DNA of 64,000 nucleotides from Thalassospira tepidiphila MCCC 1A03514 (lineage in GTDB: Bacteria > Pseudomonadota > Alphaproteobacteria > Rhodospirillales > Thalassospiraceae): positions 82,085 to 146,084 of the forward strand of contig NZ_JPVZ01000009.1 of NCBI RefSeq assembly GCF_001662875.1, written 5' to 3'. The number at the start of each line of letters is the position of its first letter. Position 1 is the first letter of the stretch. The notes beneath the pieces were generated by a model. It saw nothing but the letters and a program-made list of their open reading frames with translations, was not told where the DNA came from and ran no database searches. Made by a program: the position numbers and the translations under genes. This document shows, one piece after another, positions 34,576 through 43,909 of this stretch.

Positions 34576-35904
34576 ATGCTTCATCGCCTGATCGCGCTTT
34601 ATCGTGAAAATCCCCGCGAAGGACGGCTGTTTGCCGCCATTTCGCTTGGTTTCCTTGCGATCTATTTCATCCCGGCTGGCACGGGGCGGTTTGACAATGC
34701 GGTGCTTGAGGCCGTCTATCTGACCAACTGGTATGCCCGCGAACATGTTATTTTGTGTTTGCTTCCGGCCTTTGTGATTGCCGGGGCGATGGCGGTTTAC
34801 ATCAGTCAGGGATCGGTAATGCGTTATCTCGGCCCGGATGCATCGCGCCCGGTCGCCCTTGGCGTGGCATCAATCTCGGGCACGTTGCTGGCGGTTTGTT
34901 CCTGCACGGTGTTGCCGCTGTTTGGCGGGATTTACAAACGCGGTGCCGGGCTAGGTCCGGCGATTGCGTTTCTGTATTCCGGGCCCGCGATCAATATCAT
35001 GGCGATTGTCGTCACGGCCAAGGTATTGGGGGCTGAAATCGGCCTTGCGCGCGGGGTTGGCGCGATTGTGTTTGCCATTGTCATCGGCCTGATCATGCAT
35101 CTGATCTATCGCCACGAAGAACATGATCGCGCCCAGAAATCCAAACGCGGCTTTGGCGGCGACGATGACGGCAAGCCGCTTTCGATCACCATTGCGTTTT
35201 TTGGTCTGATGGTCGGCATTCTGGTGTTTGCCAACTGGGCCTCCGTCCCCGGCAGTCCTGTCTGGATGGCGGTTTATGATGTTAAATGGACCACCACCGC
35301 TCTTCTTGCGGCGGGCTTTGCCGGACTTCTGATCTGGCAATGGAATTGGCCGGTTAAACAGGTTGCGGGGCTTGCAGCAATTGTCATCCTTGCTGCCGTG
35401 ATTTTCCCGCAACATCCGCAACTGGCCTTTGCCATTGGCGTGATCGGCCTGATGATGATTGCACTGACGCGCGATCAGGACCGTGAATGGGTCGATCAAA
35501 GCTGGGATTTCACCAAACAGATTTTGCCGCTTCTGGTGATGGGGGTATTCATCGCTGGGCTGCTGCTGGGCCGACCGGGGCATGAAGGCCTGATCCCCAA
35601 TGAATGGGTGCAGGCAGCGGTTGGCGATAATTCCCTGACCTCCACCGCGCTGGCGTCGGTTCTGGGCGCGTTCATGTATTTTTCGACCTTAACGGAAATC
35701 CCGATTGTCGAGGCCCTTATGGGTGCAGGTATGGGCAAGGGGCCTGCCCTGGCGTTGCTTTTGGCCGGGCCTGCTTTGTCACTCCCCAACATGTTGGTTA
35801 TTCGCACCGTCATCGGCACGCAGAAAACGCTGGTTTACTGCGCGCTGGTCGTCGTCATGGCGACGATTTCGGGCTTTGTTTACGGCAATATTCAATCATT
35901 CTGA
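34576..35904 (+). CDS. Predicted permease (YraQ/SO_0444-like)
   Basis: 442 residues with about ten hydrophobic segments. Two halves each carry a CSCTVLPLFGGI- or FSTLTEIPIVEALMGAGMG-like turn, the pattern of the DUF318 permease family. Family members are linked to export of metals or organoarsenicals (ArsP). The pairing with a small CxxC thioredoxin-like protein just downstream (16-bp gap) is common in this family. GGAG stands before ATG 34576. Substrate is not determinable. Confidence 0.85.
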   Translation: MLHRLIALYRENPREGRLFAAISLGFLAIYFIPAGTGRFDNAVLEAVYLTNWYAREHVILCLLPAFVIAGAMAVYISQGSVMRYLGPDASRPVALGVASISGTLLAVCSCTVLPLFGGIYKRGAGLGPAIAFLYSGPAINIMAIVVTAKVLGAEIGLARGVGAIVFAIVIGLIMHLIYRHEEHDRAQKSKRGFGGDDDGKPLSITIAFFGLMVGILVFANWASVPGSPVWMAVYDVKWTTTALLAAGFAGLLIWQWNWPVKQVAGLAAIVILAAVIFPQHPQLAFAIGVIGLMMIALTRDQDREWVDQSWDFTKQILPLLVMGVFIAGLLLGRPGHEGLIPNEWVQAAVGDNSLTSTALASVLGAFMYFSTLTEIPIVEALMGAGMGKGPALALLLAGPALSLPNMLVIRTVIGTQKTLVYCALVVVMATISGFVYGNIQSF

Positions 35905-35920
35905 TCACAGGAGATCAAAG

Positions 35921-36151
35921 ATGAAACTCAGCATTTATGGCAGCGGTTGCGCAAAGTGCCAGGCATTGGCCAAAAACGCCGAAGCGGCCGCGCAGGCGCT
36001 TGATCTTGATTACGAGATCGAAAAGGTCACCGACACCAACAAGATCATTGATGCCGGCATCATGCGCACCCCGGCCCTGATGGCCGATGACGACATCCTG
36101 GTCGAAGGCAAGGTCGCCACCCCGGACGAAATCCGTCAGATGCTGTCGTAG
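35921..36151 (+). CDS. Thioredoxin-like redox-active disulfide protein
   Basis: 76 residues of the small glutaredoxin-like (TM0996/MTH895-type) family. CAKC (Cys10, Cys13) is followed by the cis-Pro motif RTPALMADD. The start ATG 35921 has CAGGAG. Probably a partner of the permease, perhaps handling reduced metal or thiol cargo. Confidence 0.88.
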   Translation: MKLSIYGSGCAKCQALAKNAEAAAQALDLDYEIEKVTDTNKIIDAGIMRTPALMADDDILVEGKVATPDEIRQMLS

Positions 36152-36158
36152 CAAACGC

Positions 36159-36194
36159 AAAACGCCCCGGCCAAAACTGGCGACGGGGCGTTTT
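36159..36194. terminator. Intrinsic terminator
   Basis: Stem AAAACGCCCCG / CGGGGCGTTTT (36159-36169, 36184-36194), serving the permease operon and possibly the convergent DUF3126 gene. Confidence 0.85.
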
Positions 36195-36223
36195 AAATTC
36201 GATCAATGAGATCAGATCAGAGA

Positions 36224-36442
36224 TCAAGGTGCCGGCGGCAGATCTTCTTCAAGGATGACAAGGTTCAGCGAGTAGCTGACTTCGCCTTCATCCTCGTCAC
36301 GATGCACAACACCGACGAACTCGTCGCCAACACGCATTTCAATCGGATGGCCTTTTTTCTTGGGCGAATCAATGGCGATTTTCGGGTTATCAAACGTGCG
36401 ACGCAGATAATCTTCGACGCGTGCGATCTCTGTCGGTGTCAT
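36224..36442 (-). CDS. DUF3126 family protein
   Basis: 72 residues, soluble, beta-rich with an N-terminal TEIARVEDYLRRTF helix and a central MRVGDEFVGVVHRDEDEGE strand pair. This is the compact DUF3126 protein seen almost only in alphaproteobacteria, one of the better lineage hints here. Function unknown. AAGGGG stands upstream of ATG 36442. Confidence 0.83.
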   Translation of the reverse strand: MTPTEIARVEDYLRRTFDNPKIAIDSPKKKGHPIEMRVGDEFVGVVHRDEDEGEVSYSLNLVILEEDLPPAP

Positions 36443-36720
36443 AGGACTTGCCCCTTGTTCTTTCCAACGGCTTTTGTCTGCAAGACTACAGGATATCTCA
36501 TACGCACTTTGGCGTCTGCCCTCTATCCTAAAGTCTTTTGTTAAATCTGGTGCACTGTCCTTTCACAAACCGGACAGTAAAATCAAGCCCATCGGGCCAA
36601 AAAAGTCGTAAAACCGGCCATTTTTTGCAGCATACGCGTCAAGGAGCCGGATGTTTGCGCATTCCGGTTGTCACGCGATTGTCTATTGCATTGCCCGCGG
36701 GCACCGTTTAAGCCAAATAT

Positions 36721-37488
36721 ATGACCGAAATCGAAGTTATGCCCAAGACCGACAGCGGCACCGACACCAGCACCGCATCTGCCAAAACCGAGACCGCCGA
36801 CCTTCCCCCTGCGAAGGCCATAGCAGACGCTGCTGCGCAATCCCGGCCCATCCTTTACAGTTTCCGCCGCTGCCCCTATGCCATGCGCGCACGTATTGCG
36901 TTGCTGGCCGCCGAAATTGATGTCGAACTGCGTGAAGTTGTCCTGCGCGACAAACCGCAAAGCATGATTGATGTATCGCCCAAGGCAACCGTCCCGGTTC
37001 TGGTCCTGCCCGATGGCACAGTGGTCGATGAAAGCCTTGAAATCATGGTCTGGGCACTTGCGGAAAATGATCCGCTTGAATGGCTGACACCCGAAAGCGG
37101 CACACTTGACGACATGCTGGCCCTGATTTCGCAAAATGATGGCCCGTTCAAGCATCACCTTGATCGTTACAAATATCCCAACCGCTATGAAGACGTAGAC
37201 CCGCTCGAACATCGTCGGGATGCGGAAAAGATCCTTAACCGCCTTGATGGCCGGCTGGCGGTTGGCAAATATCTGTTCGGGTCGCGGCCGGCCTTGGCCG
37301 ATTTCGCCATTGCCCCCTTCATCCGCCAGTTTGCCAATACCGACAAAGAGGCGTTTGACGCCATGCCGTTCGTCCATGTGCAGCGCTGGCTTGATGATTT
37401 CCTGACCTCCGAGCTTTTTGAACGCGCCATGACCAAATATGACCAATGGCACGAAGGCGACACGCCGGTGATTTTCAAGGCGGCGTAA
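36721..37488 (+). CDS. Glutathione S-transferase family protein
   Basis: 255 residues. The thioredoxin-like N-terminal domain starts near residue 40 with SFRRCPYAMRARIAL (active-site Cys45 region) and the cis-Pro motif TVPVLVLPDGTVVDESLEI; the all-helical C-terminal domain follows. The first 38 residues are a low-complexity Thr/Ala-rich leader, so ATG 36739 or a later codon could be the real start. Confidence 0.88.
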   Translation: MTEIEVMPKTDSGTDTSTASAKTETADLPPAKAIADAAAQSRPILYSFRRCPYAMRARIALLAAEIDVELREVVLRDKPQSMIDVSPKATVPVLVLPDGTVVDESLEIMVWALAENDPLEWLTPESGTLDDMLALISQNDGPFKHHLDRYKYPNRYEDVDPLEHRRDAEKILNRLDGRLAVGKYLFGSRPALADFAIAPFIRQFANTDKEAFDAMPFVHVQRWLDDFLTSELFERAMTKYDQWHEGDTPVIFKAA

Positions 37489-37505
37489 GTTGCTTACTTG
37501 TCCTG

Positions 37506-37823
37506 TTAGCGTTGTACGTCAATCGGCAAGGTCAGCAACCGCGAACTCAGGCATTTGCCATGCGGATCGAGTGCAAGGGACCGCGTGACCCCGCCGCCCA
37601 GCGCCTCATACATCACAAAGTTAAGCGCCCCGATCTGCGGCAACTCATAACGCACGACATCGCCTTCGATCAAAGAGCCGAAATGATCACGAACCCGCTC
37701 TGCGGTGACCTGTTCAAGCAAAACAGGCCAATCTTCCGGGCGATAGGCAATCACCGAAACGTTTGAGATATTCCCCTTATCGCCGGTGCGCGAATGCGCA
37801 ATATCGCGAAGCTGCATTTTCAC
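37506..37823 (-). CDS. AtuA-related C-terminal domain protein
   Basis: 105 residues with the AtuA-type RDIAHSRTGDKGNISNVSVIAY block. In many bacteria this is the C-terminal domain of the AtuA protein; here it is a separate gene that overlaps the larger AtuA-family gene by 4 bp (ATGA). The two are probably subunits of one enzyme. Confidence 0.88.
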   Translation of the reverse strand: MKMQLRDIAHSRTGDKGNISNVSVIAYRPEDWPVLLEQVTAERVRDHFGSLIEGDVVRYELPQIGALNFVMYEALGGGVTRSLALDPHGKCLSSRLLTLPIDVQR

Positions 37824-39157
37824 GCCTCCATCATCTCGAACCGCGTTGCTAGCCTGTCTTCGGGCAGGAGCCCTGAAACAATGGCAACGATTTCACGCGT
37901 TGATTTGGTTACGCCACCGCCCCCGGCTGGGCCATTCAGATACAGGCTTTCGACTTCCTCGCCAATTCGGGCCGCCGTTTGCAGATCGCGTGTCCTGACG
38001 ACAAAGCGCACCCGAACTTCTGACGGCGCACAGTCGGATGCCGCAACATCCTTGAAAATCGAATTGACGCCAATCAGTTCACCGCGCACTTCATCACAGG
38101 CAATCCCGATTTGCTCAATGCGTTGCAGAAGGATATCAAGTGCGAGTTGCCCGCGCTCTACCGCACCGGGCCCGGCATAGGATATCTGCCCCTCCCCGAC
38201 ACAGCTATCGATATAGCCGATCGATACCTTAAGACTGCCGGTTTTGGGTAAACCATCGCCGTTCGATACCGCCACCCGATCCGGGCCCACTTCGGTGATT
38301 TGAACTGCGGAAAAATCGGCAATGACATCGGGCTGGATATAGCGTTTCGGATCATGGACTTCGTATAGCAACTGTTCCTTGCACGTTGCGGCATTCACAA
38401 AGCCCCCGGTGCCCGGCAGCTTTGTGATGACGGCGTTGCCATCTTCATCAACCTCGGCAATCGGGAAGCCAAGATTGGCCAGATCGGGCACATCCTTTAA
38501 ACCCGGATCGGCAAAATAGCCGCCGGTAACCTGCCCGCCGCATTCCAGAAGATGTCCCACAAGCGTACCGCGCCCCAAGCGCGTCCAGTCATCCATCTGC
38601 CACCCAAATTCAAATATCTGTGGTGCCAGAAACATCGCGGGATCGGCCGCCCGCCCGGTCAGGACAACATCTGCACCGGCCTTAAGCGCATCAACAATGC
38701 CACCTGCCCCCAAATAGGCATTTGCCGAAATCACTTCTTTCTTAAATTCGCCAAGCGTGCAGTTGGCTTCGTCGATCACAAAAGCATCGGGCGAGAGAAC
38801 ATCCAGAACATTGTCGCCTTGCACGGCGGCAACCCGCAGGCCCGAAAGGCCCAGCTCACGCGCAATCTTGATGGTGTGCTTGGCGGCGGCCACCGGATTT
38901 GCCGCCCCCATGTTTGATATCACCCGAACACCCTTTTCGCGACAGATCGGTAAAACCGCGCGCATGCGACGTTCAAGCAACGGGTCAAACCCGGCATTCG
39001 GATCATGCATTTTGGCCTGCTGGGCAAGCGCGATGGTACGCTCAGCCAGGCATTCGAAAACCAGATAATCGAGATTGCCTTTCGCAGCCAGATCAACAGC
39101 CGGTTCAATCCGATCCCCGGAAAAGCCGGCACCTGTGCCAATACGGATGGTTTTCAT
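37820..39157 (-). CDS. Acyclic terpene utilisation AtuA family (DUF1446) protein
   Basis: 445 residues from ATG 39157. DUF1446 features include KTIRIGTGAGFSGDRIEPAV at the start, the ADVVLTGRAADPAMFLAP segment and the C-terminal LYLNGPAGGGGVTK. AtuA is needed for citronellol/geraniol degradation in Pseudomonas, but many homologues stand in other catabolic clusters. It is co-transcribed with the TAXI-TRAP transporter (4-bp overlap) and the small partner, so it probably acts on the imported acid. Confidence 0.88.
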   Translation of the reverse strand: MKTIRIGTGAGFSGDRIEPAVDLAAKGNLDYLVFECLAERTIALAQQAKMHDPNAGFDPLLERRMRAVLPICREKGVRVISNMGAANPVAAAKHTIKIARELGLSGLRVAAVQGDNVLDVLSPDAFVIDEANCTLGEFKKEVISANAYLGAGGIVDALKAGADVVLTGRAADPAMFLAPQIFEFGWQMDDWTRLGRGTLVGHLLECGGQVTGGYFADPGLKDVPDLANLGFPIAEVDEDGNAVITKLPGTGGFVNAATCKEQLLYEVHDPKRYIQPDVIADFSAVQITEVGPDRVAVSNGDGLPKTGSLKVSIGYIDSCVGEGQISYAGPGAVERGQLALDILLQRIEQIGIACDEVRGELIGVNSIFKDVAASDCAPSEVRVRFVVRTRDLQTAARIGEEVESLYLNGPAGGGGVTKSTREIVAIVSGLLPEDRLATRFEMMEA

Positions 39158-41022
39158 TGCCCACCCTCCATGGCCGCGCGACGCATGTTGCGCCCGACGA
39201 AAAAGGCACCGCCAAGCAACATTGCCGCGATCATTGGCGTCAGAAACGCAGGCCAAAGCGCGACCCCGATGACAATCACAAGCATAGCGCGGTCAAGCCA
39301 CAGCCTTCCGGTGAATGTCTGCCCGCCCAGCAATGCCGGAATGGCAACCACAAGAACAAGCCCCGACAGCACGGCATTGATAATGGCCAAACCGCCGCCC
39401 CCGGCTGTCATGCCCGGATAAAGCAACAACATGAACGGCACAATATAGGTCATCGCCCCAAGTCGCACCGCCTCGAACGCGGCAGGCAGCCAGTTGGTCT
39501 GCGCAATCCCGGCCGCGACAAATACCGCTACGCAAACCGGCGGCGTGATCACCGATATGGTGGCAAAGTAAAATACAAAGAGATGGGCTGTAAGCGGCTC
39601 GACACCGACCGCGGTCATCGCCGGGGCAAGAACGGCCGCCACCAGCACATAGGCCGCCGTTGTCGGCAATCCCATGCCCATAATCAGGCACACCAGTCCG
39701 ACAATGATCGCCACAAGAACAGTTGAGTCCCCGGCAATGGCAACAATCATGGAACTCAGCGTCACGCCGATGCCAGTCATGTTGATCATGGAAACAAGAA
39801 TCTGCGCCCCGGCAAGCAACACACCAATAATCACCATGCCCTTGCCTGCATCGGTCACACCGGCCAGAACGCGCTTGAACATTTCGCCAACCGACAGGCG
39901 CCCGGCAGAGGTCGCCACAAACGCAATCAGAAGTGCGATCATCCCATAAAAGGCAGAGGTCGCAACCGAGCGCCCCATAAAGATACCAACCGCAAGTCCC
40001 CCAAGGGCTGCGATGATCGGCAGCACCTTGCGCAAGGCAAGAATTTCTGACCAGGCCGGAAGCTCATCCTCGGGCACCAGTTTAAGGTTTCTTCTGGTTG
40101 CGACGATGTGGACCGTCACAAACACCGACAGATAAAACAAAACGGCTGGAATGATTGCCGCTACCATGACATCGACATAGGCAATGCCAAGGATCTCGGC
40201 CATCACAAACGCGGCCGCCCCCATAATCGGCGGGGCAATTTGCCCACCGGTGGAGGCGACAGCCTCAACGGCCGCGGCCAGTGGCCCCGGATAGCCAAGA
40301 CGACGCATCATCGGGATGGTGAAATTGCCGGTGGTGGCAACATTGGCAACCGCCGATCCGGAAATCATTCCGAACAGACCGCTCGAAATAATTGCGATCT
40401 TGGCCGCACCGCCCTTTTGGCGACCACCAAGACGCATCGCCAGATCCATAAAGCTTTGCCCGCCGCCGGTATGAAGCAACAAGGCACCAAACAGCACAAA
40501 GGCTGCAATCACGGTCGCCGCAACACCGGTCAGCATGCCCCAAATCCCAAGATCGCCAAGGAAAATGGTTTCGGTGACAAACTCGATATCAAAACCGCGA
40601 TGGCCAAGACTGCCCGGAAGATATTCGCCAAGCAGCGCATAAAGCAGCCCGACAATCACAAGGACCGGGAAAATCGCCCCCACGGCACGGCGGCCAATTT
40701 CAAGAACCGTCACAACCAGACCAACGGTCAAGGCCATGTCCAGTTGCGTTGCCCATGGCAAAGTGGTCATGATTTCATCGTAGTTCACGACGATATAGCT
40801 ACATGCGCTGATGGTCACCGCGGCCAGCAACAGATCAACGATCAAGCCGATTGTTCGCCAACCCGTTCCCTTGCCCAACGGATAAAGACTTAGTCCAAGG
40901 CACGTCACAAGTGCGAGGAAAACCGCCCTTTGAATAAGGCTCTCAAATGGGCCGGTTGCGGCGGTATAGAAGACGAATATACCCACGAGCAACGCAAACC
41001 CGTCGCGGATGCGCACAGACAT
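39154..41022 (-). CDS. TRAP transporter fused permease subunit (TAXI type)
   Basis: 622 residues in which the small and large TRAP membrane components are fused, as in TAXI systems, with about 16-18 hydrophobic segments. Conserved DctM-like stretches include GLFGMISGSAVANVATTG, GQIAPPIMGAAAFVMAE and MGMGLPTTAAYVLVAAV. It is 32 bp after the receptor gene and overlaps the AtuA-family gene by 4 bp. Confidence 0.94.
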   Translation of the reverse strand: MSVRIRDGFALLVGIFVFYTAATGPFESLIQRAVFLALVTCLGLSLYPLGKGTGWRTIGLIVDLLLAAVTISACSYIVVNYDEIMTTLPWATQLDMALTVGLVVTVLEIGRRAVGAIFPVLVIVGLLYALLGEYLPGSLGHRGFDIEFVTETIFLGDLGIWGMLTGVAATVIAAFVLFGALLLHTGGGQSFMDLAMRLGGRQKGGAAKIAIISSGLFGMISGSAVANVATTGNFTIPMMRRLGYPGPLAAAVEAVASTGGQIAPPIMGAAAFVMAEILGIAYVDVMVAAIIPAVLFYLSVFVTVHIVATRRNLKLVPEDELPAWSEILALRKVLPIIAALGGLAVGIFMGRSVATSAFYGMIALLIAFVATSAGRLSVGEMFKRVLAGVTDAGKGMVIIGVLLAGAQILVSMINMTGIGVTLSSMIVAIAGDSTVLVAIIVGLVCLIMGMGLPTTAAYVLVAAVLAPAMTAVGVEPLTAHLFVFYFATISVITPPVCVAVFVAAGIAQTNWLPAAFEAVRLGAMTYIVPFMLLLYPGMTAGGGGLAIINAVLSGLVLVVAIPALLGGQTFTGRLWLDRAMLVIVIGVALWPAFLTPMIAAMLLGGAFFVGRNMRRAAMEGGQ

Positions 41023-41054
41023 GACGGTTTTCCTCTAAGAGTTCCGGTTTCTTG

Positions 41055-42023
41055 TTATTTGGACGGATCGAGTTTGGCCGGGATATCGTAGCCGTTCTCG
41101 CGGAACCATTTCGCAGCCCCGGGATGCAGCGGGATTGTCGCATACTGCAAGGTCAGCTCGGCCAGATTGACGCCTTTGACACTTGCCATTGCGGTGCCCT
41201 GCACTTCCGTATCCGACATGATCGCGTCGACAATCTTGTAGGCGGCATCTTCGGACAGGCTTGCACCTGCGCCAACACCGACACCAAAGCTCCAGGTGGA
41301 ATAGGCATCAACGCCGTCTGCGGCACCTTCGGGGATATCAACGACCGAGATATCAGGCATCTTTTCAATCAGGGCCTGTTTCTGATCATCGGTCAGGCTG
41401 AGGACCTTGATCGGTGTAAATGTTGCGATATCAAGCGTGGAGCTATCAAGTTTAAGACCGGCACCGGATTTCACATAACCGGTGACACGGTTGTCCTTGA
41501 TCATGTCCACCACATCGGTGGTCGACCCGCGTACATATTCAGCCGAAAGGCCAAGGGCCTCGAACACGGCCTCTGTCGTGCTTTCGGTTGCTGATCCCTT
41601 GATACCGGGATTGAAACGCTTGTCTGCAAGATCGGAAAGCGTCGCAATACCGGAATCTTCACGCACGATCACGTTCTGCGGTGCACCGGTATAAACCCAC
41701 AACAGACCAAGCCCGTCCATCGCGCGACCGTCAAAGGCCTTGGTCCCGGCATGGGCGTGTTGCGCAACGTTGGTCGTGACCAGACCAAGGTCGATCTGAT
41801 CGCGTTCAATACGGCGCAGGTTGTCCATCGTCGCACCGGTTTCAACAACGGATGCCTCGATACCATTGTCGGCATCGTTGATCAGCTTGGCCACAGAAAC
41901 AAAGTAGCCGTAATGCGAAGATGATGCAGACGTCGAGCCGATCAGCAGCTTTTCCTGTGCGAAAGCCGGTACCGACAAACCAAAGGCGAGCACGCCCGCC
42001 AAGGCGAGTTTTGAAAGTTTCAT
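41055..42023 (-). CDS. TAXI-family TRAP solute-binding protein
   Basis: 322 residues with a signal peptide (cleavage after AFA, about residue 22) and the TAXI-family start LLIGSTSASSSHYGYFVSVAK. Receptors of this type bind small carboxylates or amino acids. First gene of the leftward operon, divergent from a LysR regulator. Confidence 0.93.
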   Translation of the reverse strand: MKLSKLALAGVLAFGLSVPAFAQEKLLIGSTSASSSHYGYFVSVAKLINDADNGIEASVVETGATMDNLRRIERDQIDLGLVTTNVAQHAHAGTKAFDGRAMDGLGLLWVYTGAPQNVIVREDSGIATLSDLADKRFNPGIKGSATESTTEAVFEALGLSAEYVRGSTTDVVDMIKDNRVTGYVKSGAGLKLDSSTLDIATFTPIKVLSLTDDQKQALIEKMPDISVVDIPEGAADGVDAYSTWSFGVGVGAGASLSEDAAYKIVDAIMSDTEVQGTAMASVKGVNLAELTLQYATIPLHPGAAKWFRENGYDIPAKLDPSK

Positions 42024-42153
42024 AATGTATTCCTCCCTATGCCGTCATCGGCATGTTTAACGTTCCGTCGGCAAGTCTTGTGCTTGGTTGTTTTTGGACG
42101 GACCGAAAGTGTCGACCAGTTTCTTTGTTGCAGGAAGATCAAATAATGAGATA

Positions 42154-42176
42154 ATTGATGCATGAAACGCATCAAT
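42154..42176. promoter_or_regulatory. Dyad across the LysR start codon
   Basis: Perfect 8-bp inverted repeat ATTGATGC (42154-42161) / GCATCAAT (42169-42176), whose 7-base centre begins with the LysR ATG. It contains a T-N11-A core (42159-42171), the classical LysR-protein binding motif. It could be an autoregulatory operator, a start-codon hairpin, or both. Confidence 0.6.
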
Positions 42177-43103
42177 CTTGATACCGAAGAAATAAGATCC
42201 TTCTGTCTTCTTGCCGAAACGGGCAGTTTTCGCAAGACGGCTCAACGACTTGGCATCTCGGGATCAACGCTCAGTCGGCAAATCAGCCGGATCGAAGACC
42301 GCACACAGGCGCGGCTTTTTGACCGTGACACACGAAATGTTGCGCTGACCGAACAGGGCAAGATGTTTCTCCGACTGGCGGAAAGGATCCTTAACACCAC
42401 TGATTCCGCCCTCGATGAATTTGACACCTACCTCAATACCAAACGCGGAAAACTGACCATCGCCGGACTGCCGTCGGTAACGGCCGGATTGCTGCCACCG
42501 CTGATTGCCGAATTCATGCAGGCCCACCCGAATGTTGATGTTCAGCTCAATGACATGCTGTCCGAGGGGGTCTTGCGCGAAGTTGAAATGGGACGTGCCG
42601 ATATCGGCTTTACCGCCGATGTGGTCGAGGACACCGATAATCTATCCTTCCAACGATTGCTGAGCGACCGGTTCATCGCCGTCGGGGCTCCGGGCGGGTT
42701 TCTTGACGAAAACCGGACGTACAAATGGGAAGAAATCCTGTCGCAGCCAATGGTCGCGATGTCGCGTGAAACAAGTGTACGCTCGATCATCGATGCCGCC
42801 TGCACCCAGCACGGCTTTGCCTTTCACCCCCGCTTTGAGGTGGCCCATCTGGCAACAGCAGGCGCGCTTGTGTCGCAGGGGCTCTGCATTACGGCTCTGC
42901 CGTCCCTGACGCTTCCGGTTCTTGGTCGTGCCCCGCTTGTTTTCCGGCAACTGGAAAGCCCGGTTTTGCTGCGCCACATCGGTCTGATCTGGCGATCGGG
43001 TCGTACCTTGCCCCCGGCGGCACAGGCATTCTTGCATCTGGTCCGAAGCCGCAACCTCAAATCACTGGTCGCACATCTGGCCACTGAAAACGAAGTGGCT
43101 TAG
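42162..43103 (+). CDS. LysR-family transcriptional regulator
   Basis: 313 residues; HTH at about 5-64 (EEIRSFCLLAETGSFRKTA onward) and a type-2 periplasmic-like effector domain. Divergent from the TAXI-TRAP/AtuA operon, which it most likely controls. A palindrome lies across its start codon. Confidence 0.9.
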   Translation: MKRINLDTEEIRSFCLLAETGSFRKTAQRLGISGSTLSRQISRIEDRTQARLFDRDTRNVALTEQGKMFLRLAERILNTTDSALDEFDTYLNTKRGKLTIAGLPSVTAGLLPPLIAEFMQAHPNVDVQLNDMLSEGVLREVEMGRADIGFTADVVEDTDNLSFQRLLSDRFIAVGAPGGFLDENRTYKWEEILSQPMVAMSRETSVRSIIDAACTQHGFAFHPRFEVAHLATAGALVSQGLCITALPSLTLPVLGRAPLVFRQLESPVLLRHIGLIWRSGRTLPPAAQAFLHLVRSRNLKSLVAHLATENEVA

Positions 43104-43312
43104 TGGCCAATTTGCACATCTTTCACTTGGCTGGCAAAAAACCGCACTGTGCACTCTTTGCGGACAAATCCACAGCTTAATTCCCCCCATGCGCGATAAC
43201 ATATCCAAGCTTGGAAGGATTATACTTCTGTTACCATTCACAGGCTGGTCATCGTGACCGGCTTGTGCTAGCAAGCGAAGCATCACACCATAACGCTTCA
43301 GGACCGGAATTT

Positions 43313-43849
43313 ATGGCCGATTATGATGTCAAGCCGCTGATAACGGCGGACGAGATTGCCACCAAGATCGATGCGCTTGCCGCCGAGATCAATGAAAGCT
43401 TCAAGGATACCGAAAAGCTGATTGTTGTCGGCCTGCTGCGCGGCTCCTTTGTTTTCATCGCCGATCTGGTACGCAAACTGACCGTGCCGGTCGAAGTCGA
43501 CTTCATGGTCGCATCAAGCTATGGCGATTCCACGGAAAGTTCGCGCAACGTGCGCATCGTCAAGGACCTTGATGGTCAGATCCGTGGCAAGGATGTCGTG
43601 CTGGTTGAAGACATCATTGATACCGGCTACACCCTGTCGGAAGTGGTTCGGCTTCTGAAAACCCGCGACCCGAACCGTCTGGAAATCTGCACGCTTTTGA
43701 ACAAGCCGTCGCGCCGCGAAGTTGAAATCCCGATTGATTTCTGCGGCTTTGATATCCCTGACGAATTTGTGGTCGGTTATGGCATCGATTATGCCCAGAA
43801 CAACCGCAACCTGCCCTTCATCGGCACGGTCCATTTCCACGGCGAATAA
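43313..43849 (+). CDS. hpt: Hypoxanthine phosphoribosyltransferase
   Basis: 178 residues from ATG 43313; the longer frame from 43211 adds an unlikely leader. The PRPP-binding loop is [16 protein letters not shown], and [15 protein letters not shown] is the other conserved purine-PRTase block. Purine salvage: hypoxanthine (and often guanine) + PRPP to nucleotide. Single gene followed by a terminator. Confidence 0.94.
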   Translation: MADYDVKPLITADEIATKIDALAAEINESFKDTEKLIVVGLLRGSFVFIADLVRKLTVPVEVDFMVASSYGDSTESSRNVRIVKDLDGQIRGKDVVLVEDIIDTGYTLSEVVRLLKTRDPNRLEICTLLNKPSRREVEIPIDFCGFDIPDEFVVGYGIDYAQNNRNLPFIGTVHFHGE

Positions 43850-43868
43850 GCCGGGCGAAAACAGAATT

Positions 43869-43909
43869 AAAAAAAGGCGGGCAGCTTGATCAGCTATCCC
43901 GCCTTTTTT
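43869..43909. terminator. Bidirectional intrinsic terminator
   Basis: Stem AAAAAGGCGGG / CCCGCCTTTTTT (43871-43881, 43898-43909) with an inner AGCT-TGATC-AGCT pairing. It contains the last codons and stop (KKAG-stop) of the convergent holin-like gene, as at 7.2 kb. Confidence 0.88.
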
